Source: Hydrogenophaga sp. (lineage in GTDB: Bacteria > Pseudomonadota > Gammaproteobacteria > Burkholderiales > Burkholderiaceae_C). From it: 64,000 nt of DNA. A program made the position numbers and the translations under genes. Below are positions 26,410-34,193 of the stretch, piece by piece; the stretch's first letter is position 1, and each line of letters begins with the position of its first letter. The notes beneath the pieces were generated by a model that saw only the letters and a program-made list of their open reading frames with translations, did not search any database and was not told the origin of the DNA. The stretch spans positions 744,001 to 808,000 of the forward strand of contig NZ_JAUCZF010000001.1 of NCBI RefSeq assembly GCF_030373245.1, in the 5' to 3' direction.

Positions 26410-27522
26410 TCAGGTTGGGCTGACCGATCCTCTCAAGCCGTCAACGGCCTGAAACAGAGACTGCCGCGCCTGCACCACGACCTGCGCCCGCCAGTCGTCC
26501 GTGTCCACATAGAACGCGTCCTTCATCTGCTGGCGGATAGCTTCGCGCATCGCGTCTGGCGCTTCGGGATGCTTGTGTTGCCAGTGATCGGCGCGCAGCG
26601 CCTGCAGCACGCCGGAAAACGGCAGGGTGCCGTATTCCATGGCGATGCCGGTGTATTCGGCCTGCGGACACTCGTCGAACACCGAACACCACATGAGACC
26701 GGTAAGCAGGGCCGAGCTGGATGAGCCGTCGTAGATCGAGGTGACGGGCGTCTGTCCGTTGCCACCCCACCAGGCCCGCGCGCGCGCCAGAGCTGCGGGG
26801 TCGTTGCGGCTGGCAAAGATGCGCTCGCCAAGACCGCTGGGGCCGAGACCCGTGTGCAGATCGATCCAGGCGATGCGGCGCGCCCGCTGGCCGTGGCGGC
26901 GCAGCACCTCACGCAGCGTGCTGTTGCTCCAGGTGGGCGCTGTGCCGCCGAAAAACAGCCCGTCCGCAAACGCATGCTGCCCCCCCGAAACCGCGGCCTG
27001 AAAGCGTTCCTGGCCGTGCTCGGCCATCCACGCATCCAGCGCTACGCGGTTGTCTGGCAAAGGCGGCCATTCGGTGGGCAGCAACAGGTCGTGCAGTTCG
27101 GCGTAGCCGGAGTTGACCGGCAGTGGCTGGCCGAAGTCCTGGAAGTTGCGGTTCAGGTCCACGTTTTCATGGGTGACGCGGCGCAGCCAGGAGAATCCAT
27201 GCGGATTGAGCGCATGGATATAGAGCACCGCCACGCCAGCAGTGCGGGCATGTTCGCGCCACTCGGCATCGTGTGCCGCAAACACCTGCACGCCGCTGCC
27301 ACAGAACCCCTCGGCACCGTGGCAGCCGCTGCTGACGATGAGCAGGCTGTCGGCCTCAGGCGAACCATCCAGCGCGACGTCCATGGCCAGCGTCTCGCCA
27401 TTGCGGCCGACCAAAGGATGGTTGTGGCTGCGGATGGCCATCCCGGCGGCAGCCGCCCCCTCCAGAAAGCGCACCCTGGCGCGAGCGTAGCTGCCCGAAA
27501 ACGCCTCTTTGGGATCGATCAT
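26410..27522 (-). CDS. DUF2817 / M14-like zinc carboxypeptidase
   Basis: A 370-residue protein of the DUF2817 group within the M14 (carboxypeptidase A-like) clan. The zinc motif is H-x2-E in SSGCHGAEGFCGSG, with the third ligand in IAWIDLHTGLGPSG and a catalytic Glu in YTGIAMEYGTLPF. NPHGFSWLRRVTHENVDLNRNF is the substrate-pocket block. No signal peptide, so cytoplasmic. It starts 15 bases after the stop of the M20 amidohydrolase on the same strand; the pair may process a peptide or N-acyl amino acid taken up from outside. Substrate unknown. Confidence 0.85.
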   Translation of the reverse strand: MIDPKEAFSGSYARARVRFLEGAAAAGMAIRSHNHPLVGRNGETLAMDVALDGSPEADSLLIVSSGCHGAEGFCGSGVQVFAAHDAEWREHARTAGVAVLYIHALNPHGFSWLRRVTHENVDLNRNFQDFGQPLPVNSGYAELHDLLLPTEWPPLPDNRVALDAWMAEHGQERFQAAVSGGQHAFADGLFFGGTAPTWSNSTLREVLRRHGQRARRIAWIDLHTGLGPSGLGERIFASRNDPAALARARAWWGGNGQTPVTSIYDGSSSSALLTGLMWCSVFDECPQAEYTGIAMEYGTLPFSGVLQALRADHWQHKHPEAPDAMREAIRQQMKDAFYVDTDDWRAQVVVQARQSLFQAVDGLRGSVSPT

Positions 27523-27537
27523 GACAGGGCGTGGCTT

Positions 27538-28749
27538 TCAAGCGGAGACGCGGGGCTCGGCGAACCACTGCTCAACCAGCCTCACCCAGAAGGTCGCCCC
27601 CAGCGGGATCAGGTCGTCGTTGAAATCGTAGCTGGGGTTGTGCAACATGCAGGGGCCGCCGCCGTGCCCCATCTCGCGATGATCGCCATCGCCATTGGCG
27701 ATGAAGGCGTAGCAGCCAGGACGCTCCTGAAGCATGTAGGCAAAGTCTTCGGCGCCCATGGTTGGCTCTTGGTCCACCACCTGCGCCTCGCCTACGATGT
27801 CGGCCAGCACGCGCTTGACGAACGCCGTCTCGGCCGCGTGGTTGACGGTGGGTGGGTAATTGCGCTTGAACTGGAACTCGCAAGTGGCGCCAAACGCCGC
27901 ACAGGTGTGTTGCGCGATTTCGCCCATCCGGCGCTCGATCATGTCCAGCACCTCCAGCGTGAAGGTGCGCACCGTGCCCTGGATCTCGCAACGGTCGGGC
28001 ACCACGTTGGTGGCCTCGCCGGTGTGAATCATGGTGACAGAGATCACGCCCGCGTCCACTGGCTTCTTGTTGCGCGTGATGATGGTCTGGAATGCCTGCA
28101 CCATCTGGCAGGCCACGGGTACCGGGTCGATGCCGTTGTGCGGCAGCGCGGCGTGCGCACCCTTGCCGCGGATGACGATGTGGAACTCGTTGCTCGACGC
28201 CATCACCGGCCCGCTGCTGGCGGCGAACGTGCCCACCGGCATTCCCGGCCAGTTGTGCACGCCAAAGACCGCCTCCATCGGAAACTTCTCGAACAGGCCG
28301 TCCTTGATCATTTCGCGTGCACCGCCGCCGCCCTCTTCGGCTGGCTGGAAGATCAGATAGACCGTGCCATCGAAATCCCGATGCTTCGCCAGGTGCTGGG
28401 CCGCAGCCAGCAGCATGGCGGTGTGGCCGTCGTGGCCGCAGGCGTGCATCTTGCCCGCGTGCTGGCTGGCGTGGGCGAAGGTGTTGTGCTCCTGCATGGG
28501 CAACGCGTCCATGTCGGCGCGAAGACCGATGGCGCGACCGTTTTTGCCACCGTCGCGGCCGTGCACAACGCCCACCACGCCGGTGGTACCCATGCCGCGG
28601 TGCATCTCGATGCCCCATTCCGCCAGCTTGCCGGCCACCACATCGGCGGTGCGCACTTCCTGATAGCAAAGCTCGGGATGGGCGTGGATGTCGCGCCGCA
28701 CGGCTGCCATGCCCGCGGCCTGGGTGAGGATGGAATCAATCAGTTTCAT
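27538..28749 (-). CDS. M20 family amidohydrolase (hippurate hydrolase-like)
   Basis: A 403-residue M20D metallopeptidase. It hydrolyses N-acyl amino acids or similar amides. Metal ligands are seen in MHACGHDGHT (Cys104, His106) and FQPAEEGGGG (Glu138-Glu139), with further His in FGVHNWPGMPVG and a C-terminal ligand in MLHNPSYDFND; the dimerisation domain holds IVIRGKGAHAALPHNGIDPV. The start RRDIHAHPELCYQE is typical. No signal peptide. It is the first gene of a two-gene unit with the DUF2817 peptidase. Alternative substrates include hippurate and indole-acetyl amino acids; nothing here decides. Confidence 0.93.
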   Translation of the reverse strand: MKLIDSILTQAAGMAAVRRDIHAHPELCYQEVRTADVVAGKLAEWGIEMHRGMGTTGVVGVVHGRDGGKNGRAIGLRADMDALPMQEHNTFAHASQHAGKMHACGHDGHTAMLLAAAQHLAKHRDFDGTVYLIFQPAEEGGGGAREMIKDGLFEKFPMEAVFGVHNWPGMPVGTFAASSGPVMASSNEFHIVIRGKGAHAALPHNGIDPVPVACQMVQAFQTIITRNKKPVDAGVISVTMIHTGEATNVVPDRCEIQGTVRTFTLEVLDMIERRMGEIAQHTCAAFGATCEFQFKRNYPPTVNHAAETAFVKRVLADIVGEAQVVDQEPTMGAEDFAYMLQERPGCYAFIANGDGDHREMGHGGGPCMLHNPSYDFNDDLIPLGATFWVRLVEQWFAEPRVSA

Positions 28750-28874
28750 GGGTAACCCCTGAGGCGTCCCGCTCTGGGACTGGTGTCAAGCCCCGCATGG
28801 TACCCAGTGAGGAGAGTCAGCGCAGCCAGTGCGGATGTCTGCGTGTCACCTGCGCGGCCGCGCCGCCGAAACGC

Positions 28875-30026
28875 TCAGCGCCGCACCCGCCCGTCTTCGG
28901 TCAGCAAGGTGAGCTCGACGAAACTCGATCCGGTGTTCTTGCGCGGACCAAAATCGAGGACAAAGCCACCCAGGTTGACGTTGCGCATCCCCTGCACGGC
29001 AGCCAGGAAAGCTTCACGCGTGAGCGCGCGACCCGCGCGCCGAAGCGCTTCGGTGAAGGTCTTGGCGGCCACAAAACCCTCCATGCCAGAGTAGTTGGGC
29101 GACAGGCCGCGTTTGTCCTTTAGCGCCGCCAGATATTCGCCCGACAGTGGCGAGACCGGCGCGTACGGAAAAGGCATGACCTGACTGACCACCACGCCGC
29201 GCGCCAACGCTCCCAGCTCTTCGCTCAGCGCCTGGGTGCCAACGAAGGACACGTTGTAGAAATTGCCGGCGTAACCCTGCTGACGGGCCAGGCGGATGAA
29301 CGTGGCACATGCCTTGTAGGCGCCGATCTGAACGATGGCCTCGGGTTTGGCTCCAAGGATGGCCTTCAGCGCTTGCGTCACCTCGGTGCTGTTGCGCTCC
29401 ACCGTACCGGTGGCCAATGGTGCAAGGTTGAGGGGCTGAAGCGCTCGCGAAACGCCTTCCAGACCCGCCTTGCCGTAAGCGTCGTTCTGATGAAACACCG
29501 CGATTTTCTTGATGCCGACCGAGGTGACCTGACGCACGATCGCTGCCGTCTCGTCGAAATAGGAAGCACGCAAGTGGATCGCGTACGGGTTGAACGGATC
29601 GCGCAACGCCTGAGCACCGGTGAAAGGCGCAAAGAATGGCAGCCTGGCCTCCGTGGCCAATGGCAGCGCCGCCAGGCTGGTGGGCGTGCCCACATAACCG
29701 AACAGTGCAAACACGCCGTCGGCAAGGAACTGCCGGGTGTTGGCTGCACAGCGCTCCGGCTCATAGCCATCATCCATCCGCTGAATCTCGATGCGCCGTC
29801 CATTGACGCCACCCTGGGCGTTGACGGCCTCAAAGTGGAGCTGGGCTCCGAGGTGGAACTGAAGCCCCAACTGCGCGGCTCCGCCCGAGAATGGCGCCGA
29901 CTGACCCAGCACCACCGCCCGCTCGGTCACTCCGATGCCCTGAGCCCGGGCGGCGAGAGGGAAAAGTCCGGTGCTGGCGCCACCCCAGAAAGCCCCCAAT
30001 CCGGCCAGCGCTTGTCGACGTTGCAT
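28875..30026 (-). CDS. ABC transporter substrate-binding protein (branched-chain amino acid type), orphan
   Basis: A 383-residue periplasmic binding protein, type I fold. The N-terminus MQRRQALAGLGAFWGGASTGLFPLAARAQG is a signal peptide with a twin-Arg-like start. The body reads VVLGQSAPFSGGAAQLGLQFHLGAQL, INAQGGVNGRRIEI (as VNAQGGVNGRRIEI), and KKIAVFHQNDAYGKAGLEG, standard for Leu/Ile/Val or amide binding proteins. GGAGG seven bases before the ATG gives a strong ribosome site. No permease or ATPase genes are adjacent, so it is an orphan here. It is divergent from the molybdopterin oxidoreductase gene. Ligand unknown. Confidence 0.9.
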   Translation of the reverse strand: MQRRQALAGLGAFWGGASTGLFPLAARAQGIGVTERAVVLGQSAPFSGGAAQLGLQFHLGAQLHFEAVNAQGGVNGRRIEIQRMDDGYEPERCAANTRQFLADGVFALFGYVGTPTSLAALPLATEARLPFFAPFTGAQALRDPFNPYAIHLRASYFDETAAIVRQVTSVGIKKIAVFHQNDAYGKAGLEGVSRALQPLNLAPLATGTVERNSTEVTQALKAILGAKPEAIVQIGAYKACATFIRLARQQGYAGNFYNVSFVGTQALSEELGALARGVVVSQVMPFPYAPVSPLSGEYLAALKDKRGLSPNYSGMEGFVAAKTFTEALRRAGRALTREAFLAAVQGMRNVNLGGFVLDFGPRKNTGSSFVELTLLTEDGRVRR

Positions 30027-30121
30027 GAACCAACCTCCTGATATCCTGTGTCAAACCCTGCATCATGCCCCGTGAAAAAGCCCAGCGCGGCATGATCACG
30101 CTAGTGCAAACCCTCAACATC

Positions 30122-32197
30122 ATGACGCCCGATCCGACCTCCGGCAGCGGACATCCGACCAAGCCAGCTGTCACCACTGTGCGCGGCGCCTGCCCGCACG
30201 ATTGCCCCGATACATGTGCGCTGCTGACCACCGTACAGGACGGCGTTGCGATTCGCGTGCAGGGCAACCCGGACCACCTCCCCACCGACGGCGCCCTGTG
30301 TACCAAGGTCTCGCGCTACACCGAGCGCAGCTACCACCCCGAGCGCATCCTGCATCCGCTCAAGCGCATCGGCCCCAAAGGCAGCGGGCAGTTCGAGCCC
30401 ATGTCCTGGAACGCGGCGCTCAACGAGATTGCGACCCGGCTGCAGGCCATTGCCGCGCGCGATCCGCAGGCCATCCTGCCCTACAGCTACGCCGGCACCA
30501 TGGGACTGGTGCAGGCCGAGGGCATGGCCGCGCGCTTTTTTCACAAGCTCGGTGCCTCACATCTGGAGCGCACCATCTGCTCTGCCGCGGGAGGCGAAGG
30601 CATGATGGCGACGCTTGGTGGAAAAGTGGGCATGAAGGTGGAGCACTTCGCCGAGTCGCGGCTGATTCTGATCTGGGGCAGCAACTCAGTCGCCAGCAAC
30701 CTGCATTTCTGGCGCCTGGCCCAGCAGGCCAAGCGCGATGGTGCTCGCCTGGTCTGCATCGACCCGCGGCGCACCGAGACCGCCGACAAGTGCCACGACC
30801 ACATCGCCCTGCGCCCTGGCACCGACGCAGCGCTGGCGCTGGCGCTCATGCACCAGCTCATCACGCACGACTGGCTCGACCACGATTACATCGAACGCCA
30901 CACCCTGGGCTGGGCCGCGCTGCGCGAGCGTGCCTTGCAATGGCCACCCGAGCGCGCCGCCGAGATATGTGGCGTGCCGGTGCAGCAGATCACCGACCTG
31001 GCTCGCGCCTACGGCACCACCCGGCCCGCTGCAATAAGGCTCAACTACGGCATGCAGCGCGTGCGCGGCGGTGGCAATGCGGCTCGCGCCATCGCCTGTC
31101 TGCCGGCGATGGTGGGCGCCTGGCGGCACCGCGCTGGCGGGCTGCTGCTGTCGTCGTCGGGCCATTTCCCCATCGACCGCGCCGCCCTGCACCGGCCCGA
31201 CCTGCTGGCCGGCCGCACGCCACGCACCCTCAACATGAGCACCATTGGTGACGACTTGCTGCGCCAGACCTCGACCGAGTTCGGGCCGAAAATCGAGGCG
31301 CTGATCGTCTACAACAGCAACCCGGTGGCGGTGGCGCCCGACTCGGGACAGGTGGTGCGAGGGTTTGAGCGCGAAGACCTGTTCACCGTGGTGCTCGAAC
31401 ACTTCCAGACCGACACCGCCGATCACGCCGACATCGTTCTGCCCGCCACCACCCAGCTCGAACACTGGGACATCCACGCCAGCTACGGCCACACCGATGT
31501 GCTGCTCAACCGACCGGCCATCGCACCACTGGGCCAGGCACGCAGCAACGCCGCCATCTTCCGCGACCTGGCCTCGCGAATGGGTTTCACCGAGCCCTGT
31601 TTCCAGGATGGCGACGAAGCCCTCTGCCGCACCGCCTTCGGAGACCGCATCGATTTCCAGTCCCTGCTCGATCGGGGCTACGCCACGCTGCCGTTGCCCG
31701 ATGCGCCGTTTGCCAAGGGTGGCTTCCCCACACCCTCGGGACGCTGCGAATTCGCCAGCAGCCGGCTCGCCGCGCAAGGTCTCGATCCGCTGCCCGAACA
31801 CCTGCCGAACCACGAGCCACTCGGCAGCAGTCTGCGCTACCCGCTGGCCATGATCTCGCCGCCAGCGCGCAACTTCCTCAACTCCAGCTTCGTCAACGTG
31901 AAAAGTCTGCGCAACATCGAAGGCGAGCCGCTGCTGGAGATCTGCGCCCAAGATGCTGCCGCGCGTGGCATCGAGAGCGGCGAGGTGGTGCGCGTATTCA
32001 ACAGCCGGGGCGAGCATCGTTGCAAAGCGAAGGTATCTTCTCGCGCGCGCCCCGGCGTGGTCCACGGCCTGGGCATCTGGTGGCGCAAACTGGGGCTGGA
32101 TGGCACCAACGTCAATCAGCTCACCAGCCAGCACCTGACCGACCTGGGACGCGGGCCCGTGTTTTACGATTGCTTGGTGGAAGTCGAGAAATCATGA
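30122..32197 (+). CDS. Molybdopterin oxidoreductase with N-terminal 4Fe-4S motif
   Basis: About 691 residues from MTPDPTSGSG; ATGs at 30065 and 30092 are alternatives. The N-terminal Cys cluster GACPHDCPDTCALL plus ALCTKVSRY (four Cys) would bind a 4Fe-4S centre. The molybdopterin domain includes RTICSAAGGEGMMATLG, LIWGSNSVASNLHFW and VCIDPRRTETADKCHDHIALRPGTDAAL; the C-terminal dinucleotide-binding domain ends with PGVVHGLGIWW. This is the DMSO reductase superfamily, formate dehydrogenase/assimilatory-like, cytoplasmic (no twin-Arg signal). Physiological substrate is not evident. The aminopeptidase gene begins inside its stop codon (ATGA). Confidence 0.9.
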   Translation: MTPDPTSGSGHPTKPAVTTVRGACPHDCPDTCALLTTVQDGVAIRVQGNPDHLPTDGALCTKVSRYTERSYHPERILHPLKRIGPKGSGQFEPMSWNAALNEIATRLQAIAARDPQAILPYSYAGTMGLVQAEGMAARFFHKLGASHLERTICSAAGGEGMMATLGGKVGMKVEHFAESRLILIWGSNSVASNLHFWRLAQQAKRDGARLVCIDPRRTETADKCHDHIALRPGTDAALALALMHQLITHDWLDHDYIERHTLGWAALRERALQWPPERAAEICGVPVQQITDLARAYGTTRPAAIRLNYGMQRVRGGGNAARAIACLPAMVGAWRHRAGGLLLSSSGHFPIDRAALHRPDLLAGRTPRTLNMSTIGDDLLRQTSTEFGPKIEALIVYNSNPVAVAPDSGQVVRGFEREDLFTVVLEHFQTDTADHADIVLPATTQLEHWDIHASYGHTDVLLNRPAIAPLGQARSNAAIFRDLASRMGFTEPCFQDGDEALCRTAFGDRIDFQSLLDRGYATLPLPDAPFAKGGFPTPSGRCEFASSRLAAQGLDPLPEHLPNHEPLGSSLRYPLAMISPPARNFLNSSFVNVKSLRNIEGEPLLEICAQDAAARGIESGEVVRVFNSRGEHRCKAKVSSRARPGVVHGLGIWWRKLGLDGTNVNQLTSQHLTDLGRGPVFYDCLVEVEKS

Positions 32198-33381
32198 CCT
32201 CCCCTGCGCCGCTTCGCGTCCTTCCCCTTGGCCAGGGAGAAAGCTCCCGTGGCCCAGCCAAGGCCGCTTCAAGGAGCGTTCTGTGCATCTCGCTGGCGGC
32301 CATGCTTCTGGCGGGCTGCGCCGGCCCCACCACCGGCGTCGGCTACTACTGGCAATCTGCCAGCGGCCACCTGCATCTGATGCGTGCGGCGCGACCGGTG
32401 CAGGACTGGTTGCAGGACGAACAGGCCTCGGCCGCGCTCAAGGCCCGGCTTGAAGTGTCGCAGCGCATCCGCGCCTTCGCCGTCAGCGAGCTGGCGCTGC
32501 CCGACAACGCCAGCTACCGGCGTTACGCCGACCTGGGCCGCCGCGCTGCGGTCTACAACGTGGTCGCCGCGCCGGCCCTGTCGCTCACGCTGCAGACCTG
32601 GTGTTTCCCGGTAGTGGGCTGCGTGGGCTACCGAGGCTACTTCGATGAAGCCAACGCCCAAGCCTTCGCAGACAGCCTGCCGGACGACCTGGAGGTCGCG
32701 GTCTACCCGGTGCCGGCATACTCCACCCTGGGCTGGACCAACTGGCTCGGCGGCGACCCGCTGCTCAACACCTTCATCGGCTACCCAGAGGGCGAACTGG
32801 CGCGGCTGGTGTTCCATGAACTGGCGCACCAAGTGCTGTACGTGAAGGATGACACGCGCTTCAACGAGTCTTTCGCGACCGCGGTCGAGCGCATCGGTGG
32901 TGAGCGCTGGCTGACCCAGGAGGCCAGCCCCCAGGCCAAGGCGGAATACGCAGTATTCGATGCGCGCCGCCGCGAATTCCGCGCGCTTTCCCGCTCGGTG
33001 CGCGAGCAGCTTCAGGCTGTCTACACCCACGCCGCCTGGAGCGACGCGGAGAAGCTGCAACGCAAGGCCAACGTGATGGACGGTTTTCGTGCGGCCTACG
33101 CCGCTCTCAGGGCAAGCTGGAGCGACTACCCCGGCTTTGACGCCTGGGTGGCGCGCGCCAACAATGCCAGCTTTGGCGCCCAGGCAGCCTACGACGATCT
33201 GGTGCCCGGCTTCCTCGCCCTGTTCGAGCGCGAGGGTCAGGACTTCAACCGGTTTTATGATGCGGTTCGCGCGCTGGGTCAGCAGCCCCCCGAGCAGCGC
33301 ACGGCGACCTTGCAGGAACTGGGTCTGCAGACCCGACTGGCCGAACAGACGCTCCCGCCCGCAAGCCCGAAACTTCGCTGA
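32194..33381 (+). CDS. Putative lipoprotein aminopeptidase (zincin)
   Basis: A 395-residue protein overlapping the previous gene by four bases. A long polar leader (about 25 residues) precedes a hydrophobic core and lipobox LLAGC (about Cys42), so it is a lipoprotein. The body matches the family of predicted zinc aminopeptidases (PF10023): GVGYYWQSASGHLHLMRAARPV at the start, VVAAPALSLTLQTWCFPVVGCVGYRGYF, and LARLVFHELAHQVLYVKDDTRFNESFAT with the HELAH zinc motif and NES third-ligand Glu. TNWLGGDPLLNTFI lies before it. Biological role unknown. Confidence 0.9.
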   Translation: MTSPAPLRVLPLGQGESSRGPAKAASRSVLCISLAAMLLAGCAGPTTGVGYYWQSASGHLHLMRAARPVQDWLQDEQASAALKARLEVSQRIRAFAVSELALPDNASYRRYADLGRRAAVYNVVAAPALSLTLQTWCFPVVGCVGYRGYFDEANAQAFADSLPDDLEVAVYPVPAYSTLGWTNWLGGDPLLNTFIGYPEGELARLVFHELAHQVLYVKDDTRFNESFATAVERIGGERWLTQEASPQAKAEYAVFDARRREFRALSRSVREQLQAVYTHAAWSDAEKLQRKANVMDGFRAAYAALRASWSDYPGFDAWVARANNASFGAQAAYDDLVPGFLALFEREGQDFNRFYDAVRALGQQPPEQRTATLQELGLQTRLAEQTLPPASPKLR

Positions 33382-33405
33382 TCTTCATTCCGACGCAGGA
33401 CACCC

Positions 33406-33726
33406 ATGGCCGACATTCACATCCGACGCAATCACCACCTGGGTCTCGCCGGGGCGCGCAAGATCGCTTGGCAGTGGGCCGAACAGGCTGAAAGCGAGTT
33501 CGGCATGAGCTGCACGTACGAAGAAGGCGGCAACTGCGATGAGGTCTGCTTCACCCGCAGCGGCGTCGACGGCACGCTCACCGTCTCGGCCGATCATTTC
33601 GAGCTCGACGCCAAGCTCGGTTTCCTGCTCGGTGCATTCAAGGAACGCATCGAATCGGAGATCGTGAAAAACCTCGACGAGTTGCTTGCTGCGAAGAAGC
33701 CCGCAGCGCGCAAGAAAAAAACCTGA
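33406..33726 (+). CDS. Polyhydroxyalkanoic acid system family protein
   Basis: A 106-residue protein of the PHA granule-region family (PF09650). It starts MADIHIRRNHHLGLAGARKIAWQWAEQAESEFG and contains VCFTRSGVDGTLTVSADHFELDAKLGFLLGAFKERIE, the family core; the tail is Lys-rich (AAKKPAARKKKT). Such genes often lie with PHA synthesis or phasin genes and are thought to associate with granules; biochemical function is not known. It is 24 bases after the aminopeptidase and convergent with the acyl-CoA-binding protein gene. Confidence 0.88.
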   Translation: MADIHIRRNHHLGLAGARKIAWQWAEQAESEFGMSCTYEEGGNCDEVCFTRSGVDGTLTVSADHFELDAKLGFLLGAFKERIESEIVKNLDELLAAKKPAARKKKT

Positions 33727-33762
33727 GGAATCCGGCGGCGGCGCCACCGGCTGCCACCTGAC

Positions 33763-34017
33763 TCAGCTCAACGACTGGATCAGATCCACGTACTGCTGCA
33801 TGGCATCGTCCTTCGACGTGCCCTTGCAACTGTTCCAGGCATCCCACTTAGCGCGACCCACCATATCGCCAAAGCCGGGCTTTTTGTCCGCGTTGTCGCC
33901 CGTGGTGGCCTGCTTGTACAGGCCGTAGATTTTCAGCAATGTGGCGTTGTCGGGACGCTCGCTGAGATTCTTGGAACCGGCCACAGCGGCCTCGAAACGC
34001 GTCTTCAGATCGGACAT
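33763..34017 (-). CDS. Acyl-CoA-binding protein
   Basis: An 84-residue ACBP, a four-helix protein that binds long-chain acyl-CoA esters in the cytosol. The diagnostic block is LLKIYGLYKQATTGDNADKKPG followed by AKWDAWNSCKGTSKDDAMQQYVDLI, including the conserved Tyr, Lys and KWDAW residues. The start MSDLKTRFEAAV and length fit the family. ACBP is widespread in eukaryotes and present in a limited set of bacteria. It is divergent from the wax ester synthase gene (176 bases between starts), so it may buffer or deliver acyl-CoA for ester synthesis. TAGGAG precedes the ATG. Confidence 0.95.
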   Translation of the reverse strand: MSDLKTRFEAAVAGSKNLSERPDNATLLKIYGLYKQATTGDNADKKPGFGDMVGRAKWDAWNSCKGTSKDDAMQQYVDLIQSLS

Positions 34018-34193
34018 GAGGGACTCCTAAAGAATGGGACACAGGCCAGGCGTACCGCGACACCGGCATCAGGGCTCGCCCGGTATCTTACGTGCTGAGG
34101 TCGCGGCACAATAGGCCGCTCACCCCAAGTCAGAAGCCTCACCCTTGCCGCACCACACCGTGGCGCCCAGGCGCGGAGGCCACAGGAGACAAC

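Noticed and set aside
26854-28755. 633-codon frame antisense to the two peptidase genes
   Set aside because: Spans the junction of two well-supported genes on the other strand.
30686-32134. 482-codon frame antisense to the molybdopterin oxidoreductase
   Set aside because: Composition artefact; no motif, no ribosome site.
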